Shown one piece after another: positions 27,504-36,005 of a stretch of 64,000 bases of DNA. This DNA is from an uncultured Collinsella sp. (GTDB taxonomy: Bacteria > Actinomycetota > Coriobacteriia > Coriobacteriales > Coriobacteriaceae), in NCBI GenBank assembly GCA_937989875.1, contig CALKBO010000064.1, positions 40,565 through 104,564 of the forward strand, given 5' to 3'. The notes under the pieces are model-generated. The model had not been told where the DNA came from and did not search any database. It was given only the letters and a program-made list of their open reading frames with translations. Positions within the stretch are counted from its first letter, which is position 1; the number at the start of each line of letters is the position of its first letter. Made by a program: the position numbers and the translations under genes.

Positions 27504-28499
27504 TTACTTGAGCGTGGCGTACATGACAGCCTTAATGGTGTGCATGCGGTTCTCGGCCTCGTCGAAGACCTTGGAAGCGGGGCTCTCGAAGACCTCGTCG
27601 GTGACCTCCTGCTCGGTGATGCCGAACTGCTCGCACTTCTCGGCGCCAATGGTGGTGTTGGTGTCGTGGAAGCTGGGCAGGCAGTGCAGGAAGATAGCAC
27701 CCGGGTTGGCCATAGCCATGACCTCGGAGGTAACACGATACGGGGTGAGCTGAGCGATGCGCTCGGCCCAGACCTCGTCGGGCTCGCCCATGGAGACCCA
27801 CACGTCGGTGTAGATAACGTCGGCACCGGTGACGCCGTCCTTGACGTCGGTGGTCAGCTTGATGGTGCAGCCGTTAGCCTCGGCGATGGGCTTGCAGGCC
27901 TCGATGACGTCGTCAGCGGGCATGCACTCCTCGGGGCCGCAGGCCACGAAGTTCATGCCGAGCTTGGAGCAGACGACCATGAGGGAGCGAGCGACATTGT
28001 TCTTGCAGTCGCCCATGAAGACGAGGGTCTTGCCCTTGATGTCGTAGTTGAAGTTCTCCTGGACGGTCAGGATGTCGGCGAGCATCTGGGTGGGGTGCCA
28101 CTCAGTGGTCAGGCCGTTCCATACGGGCACGCCGGACTTAGCAGCGAGCTCCTCGACGTCGTCCTGGGCAAAGCCACGGAACTCGATGCCGTCATACATG
28201 CGGCCGAGAACGCGGGCGGTGTCCTCGATGGACTCCTTCTTGCCCATCTGCGACGAACCGGGATCGAGGTAGGTGACGCCCATGCCCAGATCCATGCCGC
28301 CGACCTCAAAGGCGCAGCGGGTGCGAGTGGAGGTCTTCTGGAAGAGCAGGACGATGTTCTTGCCCTCGAGATAGCGGTGCGGAACGCCAGCGCGCTTCAT
28401 GTCCTTGAAGTTCTTGGAGAGCTTGAGCAGGTACTCGATCTCCTCGGTGGTGAGGTCGAGGAGCTTGAGGAAGCTACGGCCGGAGAGGTTAACACCCAT
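27504..28499 (-). CDS. arcB: Ornithine carbamoyltransferase, catabolic ArcB
   Basis: In the arginine deiminase pathway it converts citrulline and phosphate to ornithine and carbamoyl phosphate. The 331-residue protein has the carbamoyl-phosphate loop KTSTRTRCAFEV, the EWHPTQMLADIL motif, DVWVSMGEP, and the ornithine-site HCLPSFHD. The ATG at 28499 follows AAAGGAA by about 8 bp; the upstream 30 codons of open frame lack a ribosome site. It lies 105 bp after arcA1 with an intercistronic hairpin between them. Catabolic direction is inferred from the arcA partner; no carbamate kinase gene is in the window. Confidence 0.95.
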   Translation of the reverse strand: MGVNLSGRSFLKLLDLTTEEIEYLLKLSKNFKDMKRAGVPHRYLEGKNIVLLFQKTSTRTRCAFEVGGMDLGMGVTYLDPGSSQMGKKESIEDTARVLGRMYDGIEFRGFAQDDVEELAAKSGVPVWNGLTTEWHPTQMLADILTVQENFNYDIKGKTLVFMGDCKNNVARSLMVVCSKLGMNFVACGPEECMPADDVIEACKPIAEANGCTIKLTTDVKDGVTGADVIYTDVWVSMGEPDEVWAERIAQLTPYRVTSEVMAMANPGAIFLHCLPSFHDTNTTIGAEKCEQFGITEQEVTDEVFESPASKVFDEAENRMHTIKAVMYATLK

Positions 28500-28563
28500 G
28501 GTTCGTTTCCTTTCGAAGAAATGAATTTCGTAAGTAATAGTGGTGCCCGCTTGACGGGCGAAA

Positions 28564-28592
28564 CCGGTGCGGTTGTAGGGGGACCGCACCGG
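28564..28592 (-). other. Intercistronic hairpin between arcA1 and arcB
   Basis: Perfect 10-bp stem CCGGTGCGGT / ACCGCACCGG, 9-base loop, 12 bp past the arcA1 stop, followed by TTTCGCCCG on the minus strand. A weak terminator or mRNA 3'-end stabiliser within the operon is likely. Confidence 0.6.
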
Positions 28593-28602
28593 AAACGGAA
28601 AG

Positions 28603-29870
28603 ACTTAGAGGTCCTCGCGCCAGAAGGGCATGCTCATGCAGCGCGGGCCGCCGCGGCCGCGGGAGAGCTCGGCGGAGGGCACGACGAGAAGGTCCAGGCC
28701 CTCCTTGTACAGCACGTCGTTGGTGACGGTGTTGCGGGCGTAGACGCAGATCTTGCCGGGCTCGACGCACAGGGTGTTGGAGCCGTCGTTCCACTGCTCG
28801 CGGGAGGCCGCGATCGGGTCGCCGCCGCCGCAGGGGATCAGCTTGACCTGGTCGACGCCGGTGGCGTCCTCCAGGACGTGCTCGAGGGTGTCCTCGATCA
28901 GGCGGATGTTCACGTCGCCCGGGTTCTTGCCGGCGGTCAGCTCGTAGACGCGCAGGGTGCCCATGATGGCGGGGTGGATCGTGAACTTATCGACGTCGAT
29001 CTGGGTGAAGACCGTGTCGAGGTGCATGAAGGCGCGCGAGACCGGGATGTCGAAGGCCAGGATGCGCTCGACCTTGGAGTCGGAGTTCCAGAAGATGTTC
29101 TGGGCCATGACGTCGATCGCGGCGGCCTGGGTGCGCTGGGAGATGCCGACGGCGAGGGTCTTCTCGTTGATGTTCAGCACGTCGCCGCCCTCGGTGTGGA
29201 ACTGGCAGTCGCGGCGGAAGTACAGCGAGACGTCCTTGTAGTCGGGGTGGTACTTGAAGATGTACTTGCCGTACAGGGTCTCGCGGTTGCGGGTGACCGA
29301 GTACATGCGGTTGAGGTTGACGCCCTCGCCGATCACCGCGAACGGGTCGCGGGTGAAGTAGAGGTTGGGCATCGGGTCGATGATCAGGTCGGACTCGGAC
29401 TCGGAGTTGACCAGGGAGTCGAGGGTCGTGGAGGCCGTGAGGGGCATCTCGATCTCGGACTTGGTCATGCCGGCCATGGTCTTCTTGACGAACTCGAGGT
29501 TGTCCTCGATGGAGTCCAGCTTCTCGCGGACGGTCTGCGGCATGTGCTGGCCGCGGATGCCGGCCTCGGAGATGTACTGGTCGGTGAACTCGGCGCGGGC
29601 GCCGGGGACCTGGTCGAACACCTCGGCGACGAGGTTCTCCAGGTAGAGCACCTCCACGCCCTGGTCCCTCAGGATCTGGGCGAAGGTGTCGTGCTCCTGC
29701 TGCGCGACCTCCAGGAACGGGACGTCGTCGAACAGGAGTCGCTCGAGCTCGTCGGGCGGCAGGTTGAGGAGCTCGTCGCCGGGACGGTGCAGGCAGACCT
29801 TCCTGAGCTTGCCGATCTCGGAAGGCACGTGCAGACCTTTCGTCATGGCCTCCTACCTTTCTTTCGGGCC
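28603..29870 (-). repeat. Exact direct repeat, copy 1 (arcA coding region)
   Basis: This segment is repeated with an offset of 3087 bp at 31690-32957. The two copies translate identically in several reading frames, so nucleotide identity is essentially complete. Identity stops within a few bases of the stop codon and 24 bp before the start codon. Confidence 0.9.
28605..29846 (-). CDS. arcA: Arginine deiminase ArcA, copy 1
   Basis: Cytoplasmic hydrolase converting arginine to citrulline and ammonia. The 413-residue protein has the N-terminal VPSEIGKLRKVCLHRPGDEL, MPNLYFTRDPFAVIGEGV, HTEGGDVLNI, HLDTVFTQID and the C-terminal nucleophile Cys in RGGPRCMSMPF. GGAGG stands 4 bp before the ATG (GGAGGCC-ATG). 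It heads the arcA1-arcB-carrier unit. The protein, and as far as I can tell the DNA, is identical to the second copy at 31692-32933. The upstream region carries paired GAACGGT sites. Confidence 0.97.
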   Translation of the reverse strand: MTKGLHVPSEIGKLRKVCLHRPGDELLNLPPDELERLLFDDVPFLEVAQQEHDTFAQILRDQGVEVLYLENLVAEVFDQVPGARAEFTDQYISEAGIRGQHMPQTVREKLDSIEDNLEFVKKTMAGMTKSEIEMPLTASTTLDSLVNSESESDLIIDPMPNLYFTRDPFAVIGEGVNLNRMYSVTRNRETLYGKYIFKYHPDYKDVSLYFRRDCQFHTEGGDVLNINEKTLAVGISQRTQAAAIDVMAQNIFWNSDSKVERILAFDIPVSRAFMHLDTVFTQIDVDKFTIHPAIMGTLRVYELTAGKNPGDVNIRLIEDTLEHVLEDATGVDQVKLIPCGGGDPIAASREQWNDGSNTLCVEPGKICVYARNTVTNDVLYKEGLDLLVVPSAELSRGRGGPRCMSMPFWREDL

Positions 29871-29965
29871 CTTGTCAGGGCCGATTCGTTAGCGCCCCTC
29901 CGTGTGAGGCGTTATTGCTGACGACATATTTATATCCAAATTCAGCTCATACTTCCACCTTGCCC

Positions 29966-29999
29966 CCGAACGGTTTTATATAGGGGGTGAACGGCATAC
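29966..29999. promoter_or_regulatory. Paired GAACGG sites upstream of arcA1
   Basis: CCCGAACGGTTTT and GGTGAACGGCATAC, whose GAACGG cores start at 29968 and 29989, exactly 21 bp apart, about 120-150 bp before arcA1. The flanking block TTATATCCAAATTC (29930-29943) is also shared with arcA2 and contains a probable -10 region (GGATATAA on the minus strand). Confidence 0.55.
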
Positions 30000-30221
30000 A
30001 CATATACTTCACGCATGGCACACTTTGTCTTAATAAAGTTTATTTACGTGCTTAAACGCGTTTTCAATCCAAGAATCGAATGGAACGAATCTTTCTAAAA
30101 CCACCCTCAAATTGCATATTTCCAGTAAATCTATGAATATAATTAGCGATTCATACCGCGTCTCAACCATTTTCAACTTTATTCAGAATTAAGTTTGTCC
30201 TATTCATTTCCTAATTAACAA

Positions 30222-30257
30222 GTTACCGTTTACCAGATGCTTGGTACCGTTCACCGG
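30222..30257. promoter_or_regulatory. Distal pair of ACCGTT sites upstream of arcA1
   Basis: GTTACCGTTTACCAG and GGTACCGTTCACCGG, cores 21 bp apart (30225 and 30246), in the opposite orientation to the proximal pair. They lie about 380-410 bp before arcA1. The remainder of the 548-bp gap 29871-30418 is AT-rich with no gene. Confidence 0.5.
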
Positions 30258-30335
30258 AAGCTCAGTATAAGGCCCAGCAGATACCGGCTCGCTTTACGTC
30301 CCCATTTGTAACAACTTGACTTCTCGGTATAGAAA

Positions 30336-30370
30336 AACAGACCCGCCCCCTCATGGAAAACGGGTCTGTT
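30336..30370 (-). terminator. Terminator of the aminotransferase gene
   Basis: Stem AACAGACCCG / CGGGTCTGTT (15-base loop) with TTTTTC after it on the minus strand, 49 bp past the stop at 30419. Confidence 0.85.
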
Positions 30371-30418
30371 ATTGATAAAGGTAGGTAGATTTGAGCGGCT
30401 TTGAGAGCTGTCGAGATC

Positions 30419-31542
30419 CTAGCGATCGAACTCCGCCAGCGCCTCGCCTAAAAGCCTTAAGCCCTCGCGCAGAACGTCCTCGCTCGCGCAGTAGCCCAGG
30501 CGCGCGCCGCAGGGGAGCTCAAAGCGGCTGCCGGGAACTAGCAGCACTCCCCTCTTTGCCAGCAGGAACTTGCAGAACTCCTCGTCGTCCTCGGGAATAT
30601 CCAGCTGGATAAACGAGGTGGACACGCCCTGCGGGGCCGTCCAGGAGACACGACGCTGCGTATCAATCCAAGCCTGCGCAATGTCGCGGTTGTCAAAAAC
30701 GATCTTGCGGTTGCGCTCGAGGATCTTGCCCTTGTGCTCCAGCACATAGGTCGCCAGGGCGTCATTGAACACGCCGCCGCAGATCATGGAGTAATCGCGA
30801 TAGGTGCGAATGCGGTTGGACACCTCTTCGTCGGCCACGACCCAGCCCACGCGGGCCGCAGGCGTCGAATAGGTCTTCGACAACGAGTTGGTGACAATGG
30901 CTTTCTCGTACACGTCGACCATCGACATAAAGGACTCGGTGTTTTCGAGCGGCAGATACGCCTCGTCGCACAGCACGTAGGCGCCCACCGAACGGGCGAT
31001 CTCGGCAATCTGGCCGAGCATATCAGCATCAAGCACCGTACCGATGGGGTTTGATGCGTTGTTGATGCAGATGAGCTTGGCGTTGGGGCGCACCAAGCGC
31101 TCGAGTTCCTCGATATCGGGCCTCCAGCCGAGCTTCTCGCGAAGCTCCCAGTAGTCGACCTCGGCGCCCAGCGTGCGCGGAATCTCGCAGAGCGGCGCAT
31201 CGGTGGGCCACTCGGCGATAACGTGGTCGCCGGGCTCGACCACAGCCATGATGGCGTTGAGGTTCGCACCCGTGCAGCCGTTGGTCTGCAGAATGTGATC
31301 GGGATTGACCTCGCGACGGTAGAGCTTGGCGACCTCGGCCTAAAAACGGGCGAGTCCTCGATCCAGCCGCAGTTCATCTTCTCGCGGTCCAGACGCTCGT
31401 AGAGCGTGGCGCCGTCCTGTTCGTCGAGCGCGCGCAGCTCGCCCATGGTAAGCAAGGGGATCGTCGACTGGGCGATGTCACACGTGGCACTCTTCTCCCA
31501 AACGTTGAGCCAGTCCTCAACGCCGATTGTCTTGATATCCAT
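30419..31542 (-). pseudogene. PLP-dependent aminotransferase, frameshifted
   Basis: Class I/II (fold type I) aminotransferase broken by one frameshift. The first part (start ATG 31542, AAGGAG 7 bp upstream) reads MDIKTIGVEDWLNVWEK through LDREKMNCGWIEDSP. At about 31341-31352 (plus strand CCTAAAAACGGGCG) the frame shifts, and the rest continues as AEVAKLYRREVNPDHIL, NNASNPIGTV, the PLP-lysine segment NSLSKTYSTPAARVGW and RFELPCGARLGYCASEDV. A single missing base beside the homopolymer explains it; a sequencing error cannot be excluded. The gene lies between the two arcA copies. Substrate is unknown. Confidence 0.85.
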
Positions 31543-31597
31543 GGCCAGGCTCCTTACAAAAGCAGTCATCCGATCGTGCTGACGTTTCTCATACAAG

Positions 31598-31631
31598 ATT
31601 GGGGCGGTGCGAAAACCCGCACCGCCCCAAT
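31598..31631 (-). terminator. Hairpin after arcA2
   Basis: Perfect 14-bp stem ATTGGGGCGGTGCG / CGCACCGCCCCAAT, 6-base loop, about 60 bp past the arcA2 stop. It lacks a clear T-tract on the minus strand, so efficiency is uncertain. It also separates arcA2 from the downstream aminotransferase. Confidence 0.65.
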
Positions 31632-31689
31632 GGGAGACATCTAATGCCAGCTAGATGTATGTATTATGACCTGTTCGGGTCCTTGAAGA

Positions 31690-32957
31690 CCTTAGAGGTC
31701 CTCGCGCCAGAAGGGCATGCTCATGCAGCGCGGGCCGCCGCGGCCGCGGGAGAGCTCGGCGGAGGGCACGACGAGAAGGTCCAGGCCCTCCTTGTACAGC
31801 ACGTCGTTGGTGACGGTGTTGCGGGCGTAGACGCAGATCTTGCCGGGCTCGACGCACAGGGTGTTGGAGCCGTCGTTCCACTGCTCGCGGGAGGCCGCGA
31901 TCGGGTCGCCGCCGCCGCAGGGGATCAGCTTGACCTGGTCGACGCCGGTGGCGTCCTCCAGGACGTGCTCGAGGGTGTCCTCGATCAGGCGGATGTTCAC
32001 GTCGCCCGGGTTCTTGCCGGCGGTCAGCTCGTAGACGCGCAGGGTGCCCATGATGGCGGGGTGGATCGTGAACTTATCGACGTCGATCTGGGTGAAGACC
32101 GTGTCGAGGTGCATGAAGGCGCGCGAGACCGGGATGTCGAAGGCCAGGATGCGCTCGACCTTGGAGTCGGAGTTCCAGAAGATGTTCTGGGCCATGACGT
32201 CGATCGCGGCGGCCTGGGTGCGCTGGGAGATGCCGACGGCGAGGGTCTTCTCGTTGATGTTCAGCACGTCGCCGCCCTCGGTGTGGAACTGGCAGTCGCG
32301 GCGGAAGTACAGCGAGACGTCCTTGTAGTCGGGGTGGTACTTGAAGATGTACTTGCCGTACAGGGTCTCGCGGTTGCGGGTGACCGAGTACATGCGGTTG
32401 AGGTTGACGCCCTCGCCGATCACCGCGAACGGGTCGCGGGTGAAGTAGAGGTTGGGCATCGGGTCGATGATCAGGTCGGACTCGGACTCGGAGTTGACCA
32501 GGGAGTCGAGGGTCGTGGAGGCCGTGAGGGGCATCTCGATCTCGGACTTGGTCATGCCGGCCATGGTCTTCTTGACGAACTCGAGGTTGTCCTCGATGGA
32601 GTCCAGCTTCTCGCGGACGGTCTGCGGCATGTGCTGGCCGCGGATGCCGGCCTCGGAGATGTACTGGTCGGTGAACTCGGCGCGGGCGCCGGGGACCTGG
32701 TCGAACACCTCGGCGACGAGGTTCTCCAGGTAGAGCACCTCCACGCCCTGGTCCCTCAGGATCTGGGCGAAGGTGTCGTGCTCCTGCTGCGCGACCTCCA
32801 GGAACGGGACGTCGTCGAACAGGAGTCGCTCGAGCTCGTCGGGCGGCAGGTTGAGGAGCTCGTCGCCGGGACGGTGCAGGCAGACCTTCCTGAGCTTGCC
32901 GATCTCGGAAGGCACGTGCAGACCTTTCGTCATGGCCTCCTACCTTTCTTTCGGGCC
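31690..32957 (-). repeat. Exact direct repeat, copy 2 (arcA coding region)
   Basis: Second copy of the 1.27-kb repeat described at 28603-29870, same orientation, offset 3087 bp. Homologous recombination between the copies would delete the aminotransferase remnant and one arcA. Confidence 0.9.
31692..32933 (-). CDS. arcA: Arginine deiminase ArcA, copy 2
   Basis: Second arginine deiminase, 413 residues, with the same sequence as the copy at 28605-29846, including the nucleophile Cys in RGGPRCMSMPF and the same GGAGG ribosome site. It is not followed by arcB but by the broken aminotransferase. Beyond the identical coding segment, the 5' region diverges from copy 1 except for a shared block (TTATATCCAAATTC, GCCCCCGAACGGT), so both copies appear to respond to the same regulator. 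A perfect copy inside diverged flanks suggests recent duplication or gene conversion. Confidence 0.96.
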   Translation of the reverse strand: MTKGLHVPSEIGKLRKVCLHRPGDELLNLPPDELERLLFDDVPFLEVAQQEHDTFAQILRDQGVEVLYLENLVAEVFDQVPGARAEFTDQYISEAGIRGQHMPQTVREKLDSIEDNLEFVKKTMAGMTKSEIEMPLTASTTLDSLVNSESESDLIIDPMPNLYFTRDPFAVIGEGVNLNRMYSVTRNRETLYGKYIFKYHPDYKDVSLYFRRDCQFHTEGGDVLNINEKTLAVGISQRTQAAAIDVMAQNIFWNSDSKVERILAFDIPVSRAFMHLDTVFTQIDVDKFTIHPAIMGTLRVYELTAGKNPGDVNIRLIEDTLEHVLEDATGVDQVKLIPCGGGDPIAASREQWNDGSNTLCVEPGKICVYARNTVTNDVLYKEGLDLLVVPSAELSRGRGGPRCMSMPFWREDL

Positions 32958-33050
32958 TTTCGGCCGAATCTCTCAGCGCCCTTCCGTAGCGGGCGCTGCT
33001 TGCTGACAGCTCTAGTTATATCCAAATTCCACCCGCAATTCCACCTCGCC

Positions 33051-33086
33051 CCCGAACGGTCAACAAAGTTCGATGAACGGTATATC
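33051..33086. promoter_or_regulatory. Paired GAACGG sites upstream of arcA2
   Basis: CCCGAACGGTCAAC and GATGAACGGTATATC have cores starting at 33054 and 33075, again 21 bp apart, about 120-150 bp before arcA2. A further single site GATACCGTTCACGCG lies at 33385-33399. The rest of the 526-bp gap 32958-33483 is AT-rich and shows no gene. Confidence 0.55.
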
Positions 33087-33483
33087 GAATGTGATTCCCC
33101 CATGATGCACTTCGGCGTTCTAAAGTAAATTTTCTAAGGTAAACGCTCTTTTTCTCAAAAATCATCCGCAATTACAGCTCTAATCTTCCGATTAAGAATT
33201 GCATAGCTAAAACAGTTTTATGTATATTAATGACGCTTGTTCGTGTTTCTGTCTGTATTCGATGATATTCAGCTACCTATCATTCTTATTCACACATACT
33301 CACCAGTTGAGTGAGGATATAGACCGCTTTTCACAATGCGACGGGCGTCAGCTCTATGGCTTGTCAGCGTAAGAAGTAAGTAAAGATACCGTTCACGCGA
33401 TACATCCGTGCCATAGGTCGACTAAATTGAGACAATAGTGAATGGTGTTAGGCTACCGTCCCCTGTGGGGACTGAACGGACAG

Positions 33484-35892
33484 ATGCATATGCCGAGCAA
33501 AATCGAAAAGAAGCAAGCCGCCGCTAAGCTGCGCAAACCGCCGCGCGACTTCTCGTACACGCAAAACCGAGAGCTCAGCTGGCTACGCTTTGACAACCGC
33601 GTACTCGACGAAGCCTTCGATGAGTCCGTGCCGCTGTTCGAGCGCCTTAAATTCGTCTCGATCTTCGAGTCCAACCTCGACGAGTTCCTTATGGTCCGCG
33701 TAGGCGGTCTGTCCGACCTTGCCGAGCTCAAAAAACAACCCGTCGATAACAAGAGCAATATGACTGCCTCTGAGCAGGTCGAAGCCGTCGTGGCAGAACT
33801 GCCCGGGCTCCTCGACCGTTGGGAGTCCATCTTCAAGAGCATCGAGGGCAAGCTGGACGCCCTGGGCGTTCACCGCGCATGCGTCGATTCGCTTACACCC
33901 GAGGAGCGCACCTTTGTCACCCGTTTCTTCCAGGCCTACGTGTCGCCGGTCATCTCGCCGTTGGTGATCGACCCGCGCCACCCCTTCCCCAACCTACGTA
34001 ACGGCGCGCTCTACCTAGCTTGCGGCCTGGACGGCGTCACCGACGAGGAAAGCCTGCTGGGCCTCATCGAGATTCCCGCCTCGATGAACCGCGTGGTCGA
34101 GATTCCCTCGCCCACGGGTACCTACTCCTACATTCTGCTCGAGGACGTCATCCTCGCCTGCCTGGACAGCTGCTTTGGCTCCTATAAGCCACTCGACCGC
34201 GCGCTCATCCGAGTCACCCGCAACGCCGACATCGATCCGGACGGCGAGGGCGTCGAAGAGGAAGAGGACTACCGCCAGCACATGAAGCGCATCCTCAAGA
34301 AGCGCCTGCGCCTGCAGCCGGTAGTGCTCGCGGTCTCGGGGTCGCTCGAGAAGACGACGCTCAAGACCATCCGCAAGGCGCTCGAGCTTTCGCGCCGCTC
34401 GGTCTTTACCTGCGATATCCCGCTCGACCTGGGCTACGTCTTTGGCATTGAGGGCAAGATTCCCGAGCACCTGCGCAACGAGCTGCTCTTTACGCCGTTT
34501 AAGCCGCAGCCCAACCCCACCATCGACATGACCTGCTCCATCCGCGAGCAGGTGCTGCAGCACGACAAGCTGCTCTTTTATCCCTATGAGGCCATGAACC
34601 CGTTTTTGGACCTGGTGCACGAGGCCGCCTATGACCCCGAGTGCATCTCGTTGCGCATCACGCTCTACCGCGTGGCCAAGCAGAGCCGCCTATGCGAGTC
34701 GCTGATCGATGCCGCCGAGAACGGCAAAGAGGTCACAGTGCTCATGGAGCTCCGAGCGCGCTTTGACGAGCAGAACAACATCGAGTGGGCCGAGCGTCTG
34801 GAAGAGGCAGGCTGCACCGTCATCTACGGCTCTGAGGGCTTTAAGTGCCACTCCAAGATCTGCCAGCTCACCTATCGCGAGGGCATGGCGCTTACCCGCC
34901 TGACGCTTTTGGGCACCGGCAACTTTAACGAGAAGACGGCCAAGCTCTACAGTGACTTTATGCTCATGACCGCCCACCCCGGCATCGGTGAAGACGCCAA
35001 TCTGTTCTTTCGCAACCTGTCGCTGGGCAATCTGCGCGGCGACTACCGCTTCCTGGGCGTGGCGCCCGTCGGGTTGAAGCCTCTTATCATGCGCGGGCTG
35101 GACCGCGAGATCCAGCGCGCCCTTGCCGGTGAGCCCGCCCGCGTGTTCTTTAAGCTCAACTCCCTCACCGACCGCGAGGTCATCGATAAGATCGCCGAGG
35201 CATCGTGCGCTGGAGTCCGCGTGGACATGATCATCCGCGGCATCTCGTGCCTCAAGCCCGGCGTTCCGGGCAAGACCGAGAACGTGCATGTCCGCTCCAT
35301 CGTCGGACGCTTTTTGGAGCACGCCCGTGTTTACGCCTTTGGCGTGGACTCGGACATGATTTACCTGAGCTCGGCCGACATGATGACACGCAACACCGAG
35401 CACCGCGTGGAGATCGCCTTCCCCGTGCTCGACCCCACCTGCCGCACCCTGGTACACGATTACATGGGCATGCAGCTGCGGGACAACGTGAAAGCCCGCA
35501 GCCTGACAAGTGACGGCACCTGGGTTCCCGTGAAGCGCGCAGAGGGCGAGAAACCCTTCAACTCGCAGGAAGCTCTGCTGGAGCGCGCCTATCGCAACGC
35601 CGAGGCCGCGCCCGAGCCCGTCATTGAGGCGGAACCTGCCTCCGAGGCCGAGCCGCAGCCAGTAGCACCCAAGGTCCAAGAGGTCCAGGCGACCGTCATT
35701 GAGCCCGAGCCCGCACCTGCACCTCAGCCCGAGCCGCAGGTCACCAAGCCCGCACCCGAGACGAGCGCCCGTCGCGATAAGCCCGCCGGCAAGACCAAGG
35801 CCATCGAGCGCCATCGCCCCGGTCGCGTGCGCATGGGCCTGGGTCTGATCGGCCTGGGTCTTAAGACGCTCATTACCGGCAAGACGAAATAG
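33484..35892 (+). CDS. ppk: Polyphosphate kinase Ppk1
   Basis: Reversibly transfers the terminal phosphate of ATP to polyphosphate. The N-terminal domain starts SYTQNRELSWLRFDNRVLDEA with the family pattern SNLDEFLMVRVGGL. The two catalytic histidines are visible in the phospholipase-D-like halves: KCHSKICQL and NTEHRVEIAFP. After about residue 690 an Ala/Pro/Glu-rich linker (EAEPASEAEPQP, PEPAPAPQPEPQ) leads to a basic C-terminus (RHRPGRVRMGLGLIGLGLKTLI) that is unusual for Ppk. Start uncertain: ATG at 33484 or 33490; no strong ribosome site, and a GTCCCC/GGGGAC hairpin sits just upstream (33460-33474). An open frame extends to 33442. Confidence 0.94.
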   Translation: MHMPSKIEKKQAAAKLRKPPRDFSYTQNRELSWLRFDNRVLDEAFDESVPLFERLKFVSIFESNLDEFLMVRVGGLSDLAELKKQPVDNKSNMTASEQVEAVVAELPGLLDRWESIFKSIEGKLDALGVHRACVDSLTPEERTFVTRFFQAYVSPVISPLVIDPRHPFPNLRNGALYLACGLDGVTDEESLLGLIEIPASMNRVVEIPSPTGTYSYILLEDVILACLDSCFGSYKPLDRALIRVTRNADIDPDGEGVEEEEDYRQHMKRILKKRLRLQPVVLAVSGSLEKTTLKTIRKALELSRRSVFTCDIPLDLGYVFGIEGKIPEHLRNELLFTPFKPQPNPTIDMTCSIREQVLQHDKLLFYPYEAMNPFLDLVHEAAYDPECISLRITLYRVAKQSRLCESLIDAAENGKEVTVLMELRARFDEQNNIEWAERLEEAGCTVIYGSEGFKCHSKICQLTYREGMALTRLTLLGTGNFNEKTAKLYSDFMLMTAHPGIGEDANLFFRNLSLGNLRGDYRFLGVAPVGLKPLIMRGLDREIQRALAGEPARVFFKLNSLTDREVIDKIAEASCAGVRVDMIIRGISCLKPGVPGKTENVHVRSIVGRFLEHARVYAFGVDSDMIYLSSADMMTRNTEHRVEIAFPVLDPTCRTLVHDYMGMQLRDNVKARSLTSDGTWVPVKRAEGEKPFNSQEALLERAYRNAEAAPEPVIEAEPASEAEPQPVAPKVQEVQATVIEPEPAPAPQPEPQVTKPAPETSARRDKPAGKTKAIERHRPGRVRMGLGLIGLGLKTLITGKTK

Positions 35893-35916
35893 TCGTTTGT
35901 AGAAGCAGTTTGTAGA

Positions 35917-35959
35917 AGCGCCCCGCATTTGAGGAAAGCCTCGGATGCGGGGCGCTTTT
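35917..35959 (+). terminator. Terminator of ppk
   Basis: Stem GCGCCCCGCAT / ATGCGGGGCGC with an inner GAGG/CCTC pair, followed by TTTTCC, 25 bp past the ppk stop. Confidence 0.85.
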
Positions 35960-36005
35960 CCCTGCTACCATGGTGCGAACAACAACGCGAATGACAGGCA
36001 GGAAT

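Noticed and set aside
27498..29921. 807-codon open frame on the plus strand over arcB and arcA1
   Set aside because: Antisense to two recognised genes; its translation is Val/Gly/Glu/Asp-rich low complexity produced by GC-rich codon bias, with no domain.
31692..32933. Possibility that the second arcA is an assembly duplication
   Set aside because: The flanks of the two copies differ on both sides, so a simple assembly repeat is unlikely; not fully excluded without reads.
31599..33128. 509-codon open frame on the plus strand over arcA2
   Set aside because: Same antisense shadow as over arcA1; identical because the DNA is duplicated.
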